Shown: in pieces, positions 33,941 to 47,178 of the stretch
Layout of the letters: every line of letters starts with the position of its first letter
Position numbering within the stretch: position 1 is the first letter of the stretch
Source of the DNA: Amphiprion ocellaris
Lineage: Eukaryota > Chordata > Actinopteri > Pomacentridae
NCBI RefSeq assembly: GCF_022539595.1
Contig: NC_072772.1
Location: forward strand, 22,285,602-22,349,601
Reading direction: 5' to 3'
DNA length: 64,000 bases
The notes under the pieces: model-generated
Seen by the model: only the letters and a program-made list of their open reading frames with translations
Told to the model about the DNA's origin: nothing
The model's database searches: none
Program-made: the position numbers and the translations under genes

Positions 33941-34778
33941 TACAGGGTTTTTCATTACTTATAAAAGGACATATGGTCAATTTGACAGAAAAGTTGATGT
34001 TCCACCATAGTTTTCCAATAAGATAATACTGTAATGTGTGAGACAGATAACTGATGCTGCCGTGGACTGAAATCTACAACTGTGACTGAAATGTTTAGAA
34101 CAACAGGATTAAGAAAGAACTTGAAACTTTATGTGATTTAGTGGTGGAATTAAATTCACTATTAATGCTGCAAGTCATCAGAATCCATGTCAGTGATGAC
34201 AGTCTTGATAATTGTGTACACAGCATCACCTGCAATGTAATTATTCCTTCGTGTCATGCCAGTAACAGAACAACAACGCAGAAACAAAATCAAATCAAGA
34301 TAACAGTGATAACTGTGCTTCATGTGCTTGCAGTTTCAACACAGCAGTTAGGTCTAATTTAGCACACTATGAATGGTGTGTTTTAAATTCCCATGGTCTA
34401 AGCTGGTCAGCTTAGGCCTAATATACACTACCAGTCAAAAGTTTGGACACACCCTCTCATTCAATGTTTTTTCTTTATTTTTACTGCTTTCTACATTGTA
34501 GCTTCACACTGAAAACATCAAAACTATGACGCAAGATATATGGAATTATGTAGCAAACAAACAATTGTGAAGCAACGCCACCCTTTGCTTTGATTACTGT
34601 TTTACACATTCTTGGCATTCTCTGGATGAGCTTCTTGAGGTAGTCACCTGAAATGGTTTTCACTTCACAGGTGTGCCTTGTCAAGTTTCATTTGTGGAAT
34701 TTCTTGCCTTCTTAATGGGGTTGTGACCATCAGTTGTGTTGTGCAGAAGTCAGACTGGTACACAGTTGACAGTCATGT

Positions 34779-35526
34779 TTGACAACTGTTAGAATCCATA
34801 TTGTGGCAAGAACCAATCAGCTAAGTAAAGAGAAACAACAGTCCATCATTACTTTAAGAAATGAAGATCAGTCAGTCCAGAAAATTGAAAAAACTTTGAA
34901 TGTATCCCCAAGTGTAGTCGCAAAAACCATCAAGTGCTACGACCAAACTGGCTCACATGAGGACCGACCCAGGAAAGGAAGACCAAGAGTCACCTCTGCT
35001 GCTGAGGATAAGATCATCTGAGTCACCAGCCTCAGAAATGACAAGTTAACAGCTGCTCAGATTAGAGCACAGATAAATGCCACACAGAGTTCTAGGAGCA
35101 GACACATCTCTACATCAACTGTTCAGAGGAGACTGAACCAATCAGGCCTTTATGGTCAAATAGCTGCTAAGAAATCACTACTAAGGAAAAGCAAGAAGCA
35201 GAAGAATTTGTTTGGGCCAAGAAACACAAGGAATGGACATTAGACCAGTGGAAATCTGTGCTTTGGTCTGATGAGTCCAAAATTGAGATCTTTGGTTCCA
35301 CCCGCCATGACTTTGTGAGACCAGAAAAGGTAAACGGATGGTCTCTACATGCATGGTTCCCACCGTGAAGCATAGAGGAGGAGGTGTGACGGTGTGGGGG
35401 TGCTTTGCTGGTGACACTGTTGGGGATTTATTCCAAATTGAAGGCACACTGAACCAACATGGTTACCACAGCATCCTGCAGCAACATGATGTGCTGTGAG
35501 GCCCACATGGGAAGGACATTGATTCA
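34779..35526 (+). pseudogene. Tc1 transposase, broken
   Basis: Open for 80 codons (MTTVRIHIVARTNQLSKEKQ..., helix-turn-helix region, then EDRPRKGRPRVTSAAEDK, the GRPR-type linker). It stops at 35019-35021. Transposase-like text continues in shifted frames (ALVWSDES-type block around 35260) until the LINE breakpoint, so it is not functional. Confidence 0.85.
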
Positions 35527-37660
35527 ATGACAGACTGTGTTACGGACTATATCAACTTCTGTGTAGAGAACATCGTACCGACCAGGAAAGTACGGTGTTT
35601 CTTTAACAGCCAAATCCTGGGTGACCCCAGAACTGAAGGCCCTGCTGAAGGAGAAGAGGAGGGTTTTTGGGTCTGGGGACAAAGAGGAGCTGAGGAGGGT
35701 GCAGAAGGAGATAAAGAAGATGATCAAGGTGGACAAGGCCAGCTACAGGACCAAGATGGAATCTCACTGCAGGACAATAACGCAAGGGAGGTCTGGAGAG
35801 ACCTGAGATCCATCTCTGGTTCCAGCAGATGCCATGAGAGGGGAGCTGCAGCAGGAGACCAGGAGTGGGCCAATGAGCTGAATCTGTTCTTTAACAGATT
35901 CGACTCTGCTCCCACTCCTCCCCCCTCTCATCAAAGCACCGACCAGCCAGCTCCTTCTTCACACCTCAGCTCTCTACCACCAACACCACCAACAGCACCC
36001 CTCCTCCTCTCCACGTCTTCTACCACCTCCGGACTCTACATACAGCCCCATCACCCCTCCTCGTCTCACCCCCCACCACCACCATCACCCCTCCCCCTGC
36101 CACCCTCCCCCTGCCTCTCCATCACAGCTGATCAGGTGAGAAGTGAGCTTAAAAAGATCAAGACCAGAAAGGCCACAGGTCCTGATGGAATCAGCTCCAG
36201 ACTCCTTAGAGACTGTGCAGACCAGCTCTGTCAGGTGCTGCTGCACATCTTTAACCTGAGCCTGATTCTGGAGAGGGTTCCTCTGTTATGGAAGACTTCC
36301 TGCCTGGTTCCTGTCTCTAAGACCAGGAACCCCAGGGAGCCTAACCACTTCAGACCTGTGGCCCTCACTTCTCATCTGATGAAGACCATGGAGAGGATCG
36401 TCCTCAAGAACCTCCGTCCCCAGGTGAGCCAGTATCTGGATCCACTGCAGTTCGCCTACCAACCGAACATTGGAGTGGATGATGCAGTGGTCTACCTGCT
36501 GCACAGATCGCTGACTCACCTGGAGAACCCCTGCAGCACTGTGAGGGTCATGTTCTTTGACTTCTCCAGTGCTTTCAACACAATCCAGCCTTCTCTGCTC
36601 AGGGTGAAGCTTGAAGGAGCGGGAGTAGACTGTCACCTGGCTGCTTGGACCATCGACTACCTCACCAACAGACCACAGTACGTGAGGCTTCAGGACTGTG
36701 TGTCTGATGTGGTAGTCAGCAGCATGGGGGCCCCACAGGGGACAGTGCTCTCCCCCTTTCTCTTCACCCTGTACACATCGGACTTCCATTATAACTCTGG
36801 GAGCTGTCACCTCCAGAAGTTCTCCGATGATACAGCCATTGTCGGGTGTGTATCTGAGGGGAACTAGCGGGAGTACAGGATGGTCATCTCTAACTTTGTT
36901 GACTGGTGTGAGCGAAACCATCTGCAGCTAAACGCCAGTAAGACGAAGGAGATGATCATCGAGTTCCACAGGAGGATGACACTTCAGTCTGCACCGGTGA
37001 ACATCCAGGGTCTGGACATTGAGATGGTGGACTCATACAAACACCTGGGTGTTCACCTCAACAATAAACTGGACTGGACACATAACACAGAGATCCTGTA
37101 CAAGAAGGACCAAAGTCGTCTCCACCTGCTGAGGAGACTGAGGTCCTTTGGAGTGTGCAGGACTCTGCTCAGGACATTTTATGACTCTGTGGTAGCGTCT
37201 GCTATTTTCTATGCAGTGGTCTGCTGGGGAGCAGGGAGCACTGAAAGGGACAGAAAGAGACTAAACAGACTGGTCAGGAGGGCTGGTTCTGTCCTGGACT
37301 GTTCCCTGGACTCCATAGAGGAGGTGGGTGAGAGGAGGATGTTGTCAAAGCTCACATCCATCATGGACAATCCCTCTCACCCACTGCATGACACTGTGGG
37401 GTCTTTAAGCAGCTCCTTCAGCAGCAGACTGAGACATCCACCCTGCAAGAAGGAGCGCTATCGCAGGTCATTCATCCCATCTGCTGTAAGACTTTATAAC
37501 ATAAGCATCACTGGCTGATGTTAACATAAACTGGACTATATAATATAATCTTAAATCACGGTAAAATCTGCACAATTCCTTGCACTGCTGGTATTTTCTG
37601 CACCTTTACAGTTACTTTTATTCCACAAGCCACTTTATGCTAATGTCACTTATAGAGGAT
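35527..37660 (+). mobile_element. non-LTR retrotransposon (CR1/L2-like), 5'-truncated
   Basis: Reverse-transcriptase motifs in order: KATGPDGISSRLL, FRPVALTSHLMKTME, FDFSSAFNTIQ (motif A), GAPQGTVLSPFLF (motif B), FSDDTAIVG (motif C, 36820-36831), YKHLGVHLNNKLDW. A TAG at 36865-36867 breaks the frame, but the next frame continues to ITG at 37518. Around 35610-35800 the correct reading switches frame (TPELKALLKEKRRVFGSGDK). The endonuclease domain is absent. Inserted within the Tc1 element. Confidence 0.9.
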
Positions 37661-38139
37661 GCCATGAGTGTGCAAAGCAGTAATCAAAGCAAAGTGTGGC
37701 TATTTTGAAGAACCTAAAATATAAAGCATATTTAGATTTATTTCACACTTTTTTGTTGACTACATAATTCCATATGTGTTCATTCATAGTTTTGATGCCT
37801 TCAGTGAGAATCTACAATGTAAACAGTCATGAAAATAAAGAAAAATCATTAAATGCGAAGGTGTGTCCGAACTTTGACTGGTAGTGTATACACGATGCAT
37901 TTTTGTGACAAACTCCGTAACTAAGATTATAAGCAGAATTATTATTTCTTTACTCCACAGAGCACCTTTAATGTGGATCAAGGTCCAAACAATCTTGAAA
38001 ACGGAAATCCAATAATGCAATTTGGTAGTGGCTCTGAATTAGACCTTCTGTGACTGCTATACCTCCACAAACCTCATGCCTCTACTTTGCTATTCTGTCT
38101 TTTTTGTTAAAATCTGAGAAATAACCCTGATGATGATTG

Positions 38140-39885
38140 GTATACAATTTAATTCAATTCAATTCAATTTTATTTATACAGTGCCAGTTACAGGTCAAAT
38201 TGTCTCAAGACGCTTTACAGAACCCATATGCCTGAACCCCCAGAGCAGCCCTAAGGTGACAGTGGCAAGAAAAAAACTCCCTTTTAACAGGCAAGAAACC
38301 TTGAGCAGAACCCGACTCTTTATGTGGGGGGACCCATCTGCCTGCTGGCTGGCGGGTTGAGAGGGACAGAAGAGGTAGAGAGGGGGAGGGATGGAAGAAG
38401 AGGGGGGTTGGGAACAAGGAACATATAACACACAGTTGGATGCATGCATGATAAGCTAGATGATACGTACAAAGTACAAGCTAGCATTGAAATTGATTCA
38501 TAGTTTACTGTTATGCTGTACGGATCTGACATTAAATATACTACATATGTAGCTGGTAGTAAAATTCAAACAGTGTGTAGATGAGCATATCAAGCATAGT
38601 GAGGTAATGCAGAGTAGATTGGTGGAAATGGGCAGCTGGAAGCAGTGGGCTGGAGGAAGGTCAGCAGCAGCATCCCACAGTGGACATGATGGAGACTAAG
38701 CTAGTTGGTGGGAGAACAACCACACATCTGAAGCATCCAGCTCTGGGACCAGGGACACTCAGAGAAAGGACACAGGGGGAAACAGAGTCAGTATAATGCA
38801 ATAACTAGAGGTCGACCGATATATCGGCCGGCCGATATTTTGGGCCGATATATGGACTTTTTTCAATATCGGCCATCGGCCGATATTTACAAATAAAAAG
38901 CCGATTTGTGATCAGGCACCCATACAGGCAGCTGCCGCGACCGCTTTTCCCTTAGAAGGACCCCCAGCACTCAGAGAGAGGAGCATGAGCGGAGTGAGTG
39001 AGCCAGGCAACAACAAGCCTCGCTCCACACCTGCTTATTTGGTAAAAAAAAAAAACAGGTAAGAGATTTGTTTCTTGGTAAGAGAGAAAATGCAGTGTAT
39101 TTAATTTGTAATGTATACATGTATATACTTTTAGTGTTTAAATTGCCTTTTGTAATCGATGTGCTTTTAAAAAAAAAAGGATATCGGCCTTAAAAATCGG
39201 CTTCTACAATCGGCTTTAGATATCGGCCATCGGCTGAAAATTTTTTTAAAAATCTGTATCTGCATCGGCCTTTGAAAATCCCATATCGGTCGACCTCTAG
39301 CAATAACGGTATATATATTAATATAAAGGTAGATAGAGAAGGGCTCAGTGCATCCAGAGAGGTCCCCCAGCAGCCTAGGCCTATAGCAGCATAACTAGGG
39401 GCAGAACTAAGGGATGTCAAAAAGGAAGTCAGTTGTGCAAATGAAGACACCCTCAGTCATCATAGTCCCTAACTATGATTTGTCAAAAAAGAAGGTTTTA
39501 AGCCTGGTCTTAAAAATAGAGAGGGTGTCCGCCTCCCGAACCCAAACTGGGAGCTGGTTCCACAGGAGAGGAGCCTGATAACTGAAGGCTCTGCCTCCCA
39601 TTCTACTTTTAGAGATTCTAGGAACAACAAGTAAGCCTGCAGTCTGAGAGCGAAGAGTTCTGCTAGGATAATATGGTACTATCAGGTCTTTAAGATATGA
39701 TGGAGATTGGTTGTTAAAAGCTTTATATGTCAGAAGAAGGACTGTGAATTCTATTCTAGATTTTACAGGAAGCCAGTGAAGAGAAACCAGTATAGGAGAC
39801 ATATGATCTCTCTTGCTGACTCCCGTCAGTACTCTGGCTGCAGCGTTTTGATCAAATGCAGGTGTTTCAGAGAGCTGGAGGTAAC
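38140..39885 (-). mobile_element. LINE 3' portion (RT C-terminus and 3' UTR), minus
   Basis: The minus-strand frame 39802-39473 encodes MSPILVSLHWLPVKSRIEFT..., the C-terminal RT tail (YPSRTLRSQTAGLLVVPR, FKTRLKTFFF) of a Rex1/L2-type element. The 3' UTR runs leftward to a terminal (AATTG)n tract at 38145-38170, typical of such 3' ends. It is interrupted by a hAT at 38806-39299. Confidence 0.82.
38806..39299. mobile_element. 494-bp hAT-type element, perfect 8-bp TSD
   Basis: Terminal inverted repeats TAGAGGTCGACCGATAT, 17 bp and perfect, with further 'cggcc/atcgg' pairs inside. Flanked by GCAATAAC on both sides (38798-38805, 39300-39307). Non-coding. Inserted in the 3' UTR of the LINE above. 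Confidence 0.92.
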
Positions 39886-39889
39886 ATGA

Positions 39890-42220
39890 TCATTATCATT
39901 ATCATCCCACTACATTATGATCTTAATAAGATAAAGAGTAAGGTAAACGCATATGAAGGAATCTGGCAAAAGACACTGTGCATCAAGGGCAACTCAGATG
40001 AGGCCCAGCATCCTGTGAGACACAACAGAGGGCAAACATGAGGAGAATTCCTTCCAGGATATTAAAAATCCTCTCTGACATGCCACGCTCCCCCTCTTCA
40101 TTCCTGTGTGAGGACAGGAAGCAGAATACAGATCAGCAGAGACATTCATTTCCACAACATAGACACGGTGTGGTCTGACTTTGCCAGAAACATCCCAAAC
40201 CTGCATGACAACACACAGGGCGAGTGCATTGTGATGAGATTTTCAGTCATTTCAGGTTTGTTGAGAGCCCGTTTGCCACTAGACTGGAGGCGACGTGGTG
40301 ACAGTCTCCAAGATGCGTTTCCTCCAGCTCTTCTTTTATCTCCTTTTATCTTTTGTCTCCTCCTGCCTTTGATCTCCGCTGCTACGAAAATCAATCAAAT
40401 GCAGAACTGAATGGAACAGAAATTATAACAAAGTATTTCGCTATTTGGCGACTGTATGCGGCATTATTCTCATTCTGGTGTCACATTTATACAAAGTGTT
40501 TCACTCTTGGTTTTGTCCTGTTTAACTCCAGACAGGGGTCACAGAAAATCCTCAGACAGTTGAAGCACATGAAGCTGCAGTTGCCTCTGTTGTGGAACAA
40601 AGGAAGATTCATGATTCAAGGTGAACACTGTATGACCTGATGGAGAGTTTAAATGTGTATAGCAGCAAGTTACTTGTATTTTGTCATTGGTCCAGTGGAA
40701 AACTGAATGACAATTATTCAAGAAATTCAGATTCACACAACAACAGGGCTGTATTAACCTTCAAGCAGGCCCTGGGGCAAAACTTTCTTGTTAGACTCCT
40801 ATTGACCCCAACTGCACAACCAGAAACTAACCAGCATTCCACAGATAAAAGCATTACTGGCATTGCTCTCATTTAAATTATTTGGCAACACTTTTGACAG
40901 TTGCTTGTTTACATTTCTGTACCCAACATCTTTAGGTTTTTCACAGCATACTATATATTAACTTGGGATTCAGGGAGCAATTGGGGCATCCACAATTTTC
41001 AAGTGATTGCACTAATCTTTTTTTCTTTTGCAGCCTCACAGATCTGTTATTAAGGAATAATACAACCCTTCCCCATGTTTTAGCAGTTTAACATATTGTG
41101 AAAACATTTTAAAAAATAATTTGTTAAAAACCATTTTTAGTGCAGCTTTAATGAGCTCAATAAAAACTGTAAAATTTAAAGTTATAAAATGATATTTTGA
41201 CTCATAATCAATCTACAACAGGAAATATCATAGCTGAAATGTTGAGTGGAGTGGATCAAATATCAATTAACTGTGTTTCTGATCAATTGAAAGAGTGAAA
41301 AAAAAAAACTTTTCTATTGAAAGCAATGCCAGAACTAAATGTCAGGGAATAACAACAAAAGCTAAGCTAAATGCTGAGTGAAGAAAAAAAACTTTTAGTT
41401 TTTGGGGTTATTTTTTTTTTTAGCAAAATATGTTTCTGTATATTTTATTGTGTTCACCTGTCTAAAGGTAAAATAGCTTGAATATAATTGTAAATAATAT
41501 GAATTAAAATGTAAATGAATGTTTCATTTGAAATGTATTTAGAAACTGAATTGTGAAGGCTGCCAAGAATGTATGTAAAACTTAGTATCTGTTATAATTT
41601 ATTATTATTAAAGTCTTGACATTATAAACAAAAATAAAACTATAAAATTAAAGCATTTTTACAATTTCTTTTAAATTCAATATTGTGGTTTGAATTAATT
41701 TTGTAGGGGAGGACTGTATGATTTTTCCATGTTTGGTGTTCATAACAAACCAAAGACCTTAAAAACTGAGTTTAGTTTCACTGTCAAGCCCAAATCCTCA
41801 CAGTAACATGTGCACTGGGGTTTCTTCTTCACTCACTGTGAAGAGTTTTCAGAGCAAGGAACGTTAATTATGCAGCGCTTTATTTGCTTATTTCTAGAGT
41901 GACATGGGTGCTCCACACTAGATTGAATAAAACAACAACAGCAAGGAGAACAAACTCCCTATAGGACACTCTTACAATCTTGCTTTTGCTTTTCGTCAAA
42001 GTTTTTGGACAACATCAGTCTTTGACATACATAGTCTCCTTTCACTTAACCCACTGCAAAACAATCGCCATTACGGTCATTTCTTTCTATCATTAAATCC
42101 AAAAATCATTAATTTTAAAACAAGGGAACATGTTTCCAAAGATCAGGAGTTTACGGTACCTGAACTGAGAGTTGGTGTTATAAATGACGAATGAATAATG
42201 CATGGGGTACCCAGGTAACC
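39890..42220. other. intergenic, no gene seen
   Basis: Short frames only. Several poly(A)/T stretches near 41290-41420. No repeat boundary that I can name. Confidence 0.5.
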
Positions 42221-42224
42221 CCAC

Positions 42225-42365
42225 AGGTTGAGCAGGAGACTCATGAACAGGGGCTGAAGTCCCTGATGCAGTGGCCTGGGTTCAATTCCAGCCCAGAGCC
42301 CTTTGTGGCAGGTCTTCCCCCCATTCTTCTCTCTGCTTTACTATCTGCCTCTCAAATAACTTACA
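42225..42365 (+). repeat. tRNA-derived SINE copy 2
   Basis: B-box-like 'gggttcaattccagccc' followed by 'ctttgtggcaggtcttccccccattcttctctctgctttac', the same body as the copy at 645-805. Confidence 0.7.
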
Positions 42366-42369
42366 AAAA

Positions 42370-44390
42370 AACCTTAACATTGCAAGTCACAGTACTGGAA
42401 CAAATAAAAAATAGTTCTTTAAAACTATTGCAATTGGTTTTTGAACAATACTGGAAATAAATAATAGAAACAAGATGAAATATTCTTTCTGCACAAGCAG
42501 ATTTTGGCAGCAAAGACTTTGTAAGGAGAGGATTTGTCTAGTAATTCTAACTTAGATTTCCCAGAACACCTTTTGACAGCCTTTTAGCGAAAGGCTTAAA
42601 CTCAAGCTAAGTACAGGAGAGACATCACCCGTCAGTTATTCACTGTCACTTATTACATTGTGGGTTTAGAAGGATGCCACCCATAGTAATAAAAAGAAAA
42701 AACTGCTCTACCTTTCCTACAGAAACATGCATGTTTCATGTAAACATCTGAATATGATATAAAAACAAATAAATCCCATCAACTTGTACAGTAACAGAGT
42801 TTGAACGTTACATAACAACAATCAATTGTCCAAGTACATTTTTTACTGTAGTAAAGTGAACTGATTTAAAGTGGGATGATGACCGTACTTTGCTGAGGAC
42901 TCAGTGTCTCACATTTCACAGTAAACTTGAAAGTTGTGTGATTTTCAGGTTCAAATAATAAAATAATAGACTGTAAGCAGGTGTGTATCACGTTTGTAGG
43001 TCCTTGAAGCAGTGAGTGGATGGACAGTGTTGATTTGTGGAGGAAGCAGTGAAGCTGTTCTGTAGGAAGAAACCTGGAAATCACAACTCTGAGTGAGACA
43101 TTTGGACAGCGATAACAAAGAACTCCCTGCAGATCATTTTACTGAGTCTCTCTGTTGTTTTATTTGTAATTCTGTGAATTTTTAAAGGTTGTTTCCTTCT
43201 CATTTAAATCTGTTCATTAATATGCTTGAGGTAGAGACACAACATGAATAAAAACAACAATGAAATCAAGTGTAACCATTGATTGTAGTTTTCAAAGTGA
43301 CTCATGCTGCTTCATCTGCTCACTGTGCAGGAGAAACAGGTAGAGTTGTCAACAGATGGTCAATCACAAAGATCCAGGTACATCACCATGGTAACGGATG
43401 CTGAACTCCTCACCTGCTCCAGAGAAGGTTTAGTTCCAGATAACAGATCAACACATACAGAAACAGCAATGACTGAACAATCAGTTTTCATGTAAAATAT
43501 CCAGGTAGTGAAGCCAGATGATGACAACACATCCTGGGTTTGTTAAACAGGCCTTAATGTTTGTATTGTGCTTGTTTGGTTTGGGTTCTCTTTATAGAAG
43601 CTAAACTATCAAACTCCGATACATATTCGGCAAATAAAACAGATTCTTTCACCTATACATCAGGATTTTAGCCATGAGTGGTTGAACCTGTTAGGGCTAA
43701 TCCACTATCAGGTTCATCCAGACCTCACTCTACTTGTTCAACAAGGCTGTAATGGCGATTACTTTGTGGAGGGGGACCATGCATGTAGACAACTGGAAAG
43801 TACAAATGTCTTATGGGGAGCTGTTTTTGTTGTTGTTGTTTCAAAAAAAATTACATCTTCCATCACTTTAACTCTCCAAAAGGCTGTGTGAAATAAATAA
43901 AGGGGTGCATAATAAACCTGATCAGAAAACTCTTGTAACAGTAGCCAAATAAAAATAAAAGCATATCAACAATCTGTGGTTAAAGGAAAATTGATGATTT
44001 TAGTCTAAGATAGACCATCATTGGTTGACTGCTTGAACAGTACCTGTGCCAGATAAATGTGAAGAATAACTTTGTGATGTGAACTGTGTGGGGTCAGTGG
44101 TGGCGGCTAGAGGAAGAAGCACAAAAAGTAAAGACCAAAGAGGGAGGAGGACAGTAAAATGCTGCATTTTTAGTAGTTTTGCTCAAGCCAGCTGTTCCTA
44201 CCCAGGTGAGTGTCTGTTAATGTGAATAAACAAGTCCTTTAAAAATGAAGGTCATAAAACTAGATTTTGACACAGTTTCATGAAAAGGCACAACAGGGTC
44301 ACAGCATTATTTTATAATGAAGAACCTGTTTGGTTAATAGTAAACTTAAGCGATGCAAATTCCTCTAGAAGTGTGCACTTTAAAAAAATT
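42370..44390. other. intergenic, no gene seen
   Basis: AT-rich with several short open frames, none recognisable. Confidence 0.5.
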
Positions 44391-44394
44391 GTCT

Positions 44395-44760
44395 AAAAAT
44401 GCTGAAACTGTGCCTTAGCTTTGTGGTTTGCATCGTTGCCTTGCAGCTAGTAGATCCCCGGTTTGTGTCCTGGCTTTCCCTCTGCATAGAGTTTGCATGT
44501 TCTCCCTGTGCATGCATGGGTTTTCTCCAGGTTCTCCAGCTTCCTCCCACAGTCCAAAAACATGCTGAGGTTTATTGGTGACTTTAAATTGTATGTAGGT
44601 GTGAATATGAGTGTGATTGTTTGTCTCTATGTGTAGTCCTGTGATAAACTGGTGACCTGTCCAGGGTGTCTCCTGCCTTCACCCTAAGTCAGCTGGGATA
44701 GACTCCATCAACCCCTGTGACCTTAATGAGGATTCAGCAGTGTAGATGATGGATGGATGA
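44395..44760 (+). repeat. interspersed repeat with (ATGG)n tail
   Basis: 'gcatgttctccctgtgcatgcatgggttttctccaggttctcc', then 'cccacagtccaaaaacatgctgagg', then 'ggtgacctgtccagggtgt', ending 'gatgatggatggatga'. This is a very common fish interspersed sequence, probably a LINE 3' end or derived SINE. Confidence 0.75.
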
Positions 44761-45563
44761 AACTGTGCCTGCTTTGCTACTGGTAATCCAGCCTTAGATT
44801 TTACAATCATGCTGCCCTGTGTTTGTAATTACTGCTGTGAGTGTTTCACATCACTGAAAATTAAAGACACAAACGCTGCTAAATTACATGCAGTTTGGCT
44901 GTAAAACACTACGCTGGATTGGTAAGGCAGCAGAACTTCTGGCCTCAGACTGATGTGTGTGTTCACAGCAGCAGGCAGGAGAGGGCAGCAGACATGCAGG
45001 CTGAGAGCTCACTGTTTGTTTCATGTCTCTCGTCTCCAATCCAGGGAGGGGCTCATTAAATCTGGCTCCCCATCTCTGCCTGATGAATTCTTTATCAAAA
45101 CAATATGTTCACCCTGCGCCCCTACAAAGATATCATATAAAAGTTCAATTAAGTGGGGCTTGATGATCTCAATGAGATGATCTTTTACAGCTAAAAGCTC
45201 CCTCTGCACGGCCCACTGGAGCCTTTCCAGAGCGATAGCACACACGGAAAAAACAGTGAAGGAACATCCACCAGTGAATAACAAAGGGAAGTCAGACGCT
45301 GCATGGGGATTTAGATGTTCAAAGGAGCAGCTTACGCCTCTGGGCCATGCAGGGCCCTCTTGAGTCAGAGAATGAAATCTGTTGTTTAACAAGCCTTTAT
45401 TGGAATCCACACTTCTACCAAAATGTTGAAGATCAGGGACAAACAGAAACCCGCAGCGGCGATACATGAGCCAGTGATGAGCACAATCCCAGAGAATTTT
45501 TGTCAGTGAGGCCATACCAGAGTGTATGATTCCCATATTGGTATAACAAAATCCACGGGTTTT

Positions 45564-45565
<2 letters not shown>

Positions 45566-45619
<54 letters not shown>
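45566..45619. repeat. (GT)n microsatellite
   Basis: About 27 GT units. It creates a run of Thr-His codons in a long minus-strand open frame that is not considered a gene. Confidence 0.95.
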
Positions 45620-45621
<2 letters not shown>

Positions 45622-46314
45622 AAATCTGGAACAGGGATAAGCTGAGCTTCAGGTGGTGGATATAACAGAGAGCCAGCTGCCTTTGGTTCCATCACTTCTT
45701 TTTGCTGTGTAGTTTCTAGAGGTTTATTAAGCACCAGCTTGGTTTGTTTCAAGAGTCCCATGGGTGCTCCAGAGACCCAGACACTGCCTCTGAGCTTTAC
45801 TGTGCTTTGTGACTGAAGATTTAAAGGAAAACTCCACCTCAGATCTTCATAGTGTTAAATAGCATCATTTTGTGACATCTGTATCTTTCCAATTAGTTTT
45901 AATGACATATTTGTTTTACTTTGAAGTTGTGCTTACTCTTATTAACCTTGAATTGCCACAGAAAGATTTTCATCATATTCTGTCAAGTAACGCCTTTTCT
46001 TAATTAAATCATGACAGGAGTCTACAGTCTGTGCTAAGCTAGTTACTTTGTGAGGCTAGACATGGCATGTTGGGTTTTGAGCAAAATATTAACCGTAACA
46101 TGCTAACATGCTCAATACCAGGGGCTTTTCCACTATAGGAACAAAGTATGAGGCAGCACGAACATTACAGGAAAAGGCCCCAGTCATCCTTTTCGGCCTT
46201 TCTGTTTCCACTGCAGTGAAGGATTCAACAGCTTCGACTTCGACATTTAACCTGATTGTCCCACAACAGCAAATACTAGTTAGTGGACATGAGACTCTGA
46301 GAAGACAAAAGAGG

Positions 46315-47178
46315 CATCCCAGAATTGGAGGACATTTTACGTCCCACTCATCAAATTTCAAATAATCCACATACAAAATACTAAAACATGCACTTGTCAT
46401 GTAAATTTAATTGTCTTGAGGTCAAACCTAAAAAAAACTAGAAGAAAAGAATGTTTGAGAATATTTTTTAAAATACCAAATAAGTCTGGAGTTCCTCCTA
46501 ACACGCTGTTTTTCTCTTCTCCCTCCCACTGATGACCAAACTGAATCTCAAATTAAACAGTTAAAATGAATTCAAATCTCCTTTTTTTGGTATTATTTTT
46601 TTATTGATGTCTCTTATAATTGTGGGAACATTCTTTTTAATCAACATAACATTTTAAATAATAAGTTTATTATACATGGAACGTGTGTCCCACAACAACC
46701 CTGTTAGCATAATCTTTTTATCTGGTAGAAGAAGAAGAAAACTGTGAATCACATGAAACACTGGAATTAACATCATCAAACAGTTTTCCTAAAGAATGGG
46801 TTCATCACATTGTCAGCCTTGATTGAATGTCTCACTCTACCTCATATTACCAGGATCAGACTAATTCTTTTTACTGTTTTCCATCAGTCAGTTTTTCCTC
46901 TTGCTCAGCAGTAACAGCTAGCTAAATATCTAGCTTCTACTCCTTAGAAAAAGCTAACATTAGCATGGATTAGCAACCCTGTTACTGTGATTACAGTAGG
47001 GTTAGCAAACAACAAATAAAACATGGAATAAAAATGGTACCATTGATGTGTAAGCTGAGCCAGTCAAGCCTTTGATAGTTCATTACCTATTATTAATGAA
47101 TATTTAGCAGAAAACTGTAAAAGAGAAGGTTAATTTTTCAAAAATTTTGAAGCCCAAATGTCCTCCAATTCTGGAATG
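46315..47178. repeat. inverted repeat pair 0.84 kb apart
   Basis: 46315-46337 (catcccagaattggaggaca..) and 47156-47178 are reverse complements over 23 bases with one mismatch. They could be the ends or sub-terminal parts of a non-coding element. No target duplication found. Confidence 0.6.

Larger units (their letters stand above)
34426..37886 (+). mobile_element. Tc1-like transposon split by a LINE
   Basis: Ends cactaccagtcaaaagtttg and its imperfect complement (gaactttgactggtagtg), each next to TA. Without the LINE at about 35527-37660 the element would be about 1.3 kb, the usual Tc1 size. The right part (gtgcaaagcagtaatcaaagcaaagtgtggc) is the standard 3' end of this family. Confidence 0.88.

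Noticed and set aside
40315..40377. Signal-peptide-like start MRFLQLFFYLLLSFVSSC
   Set aside because: Only about 18 codons before a stop, in a CT-rich tract; no donor or further exon found.
45021..45761. 246-codon minus-strand open frame, the longest outside known genes and elements
   Set aside because: It runs through a (GT)n microsatellite read as Thr-His repeats, has no recognisable domain, and has no splice or promoter context. Kept only as a block worth comparing.
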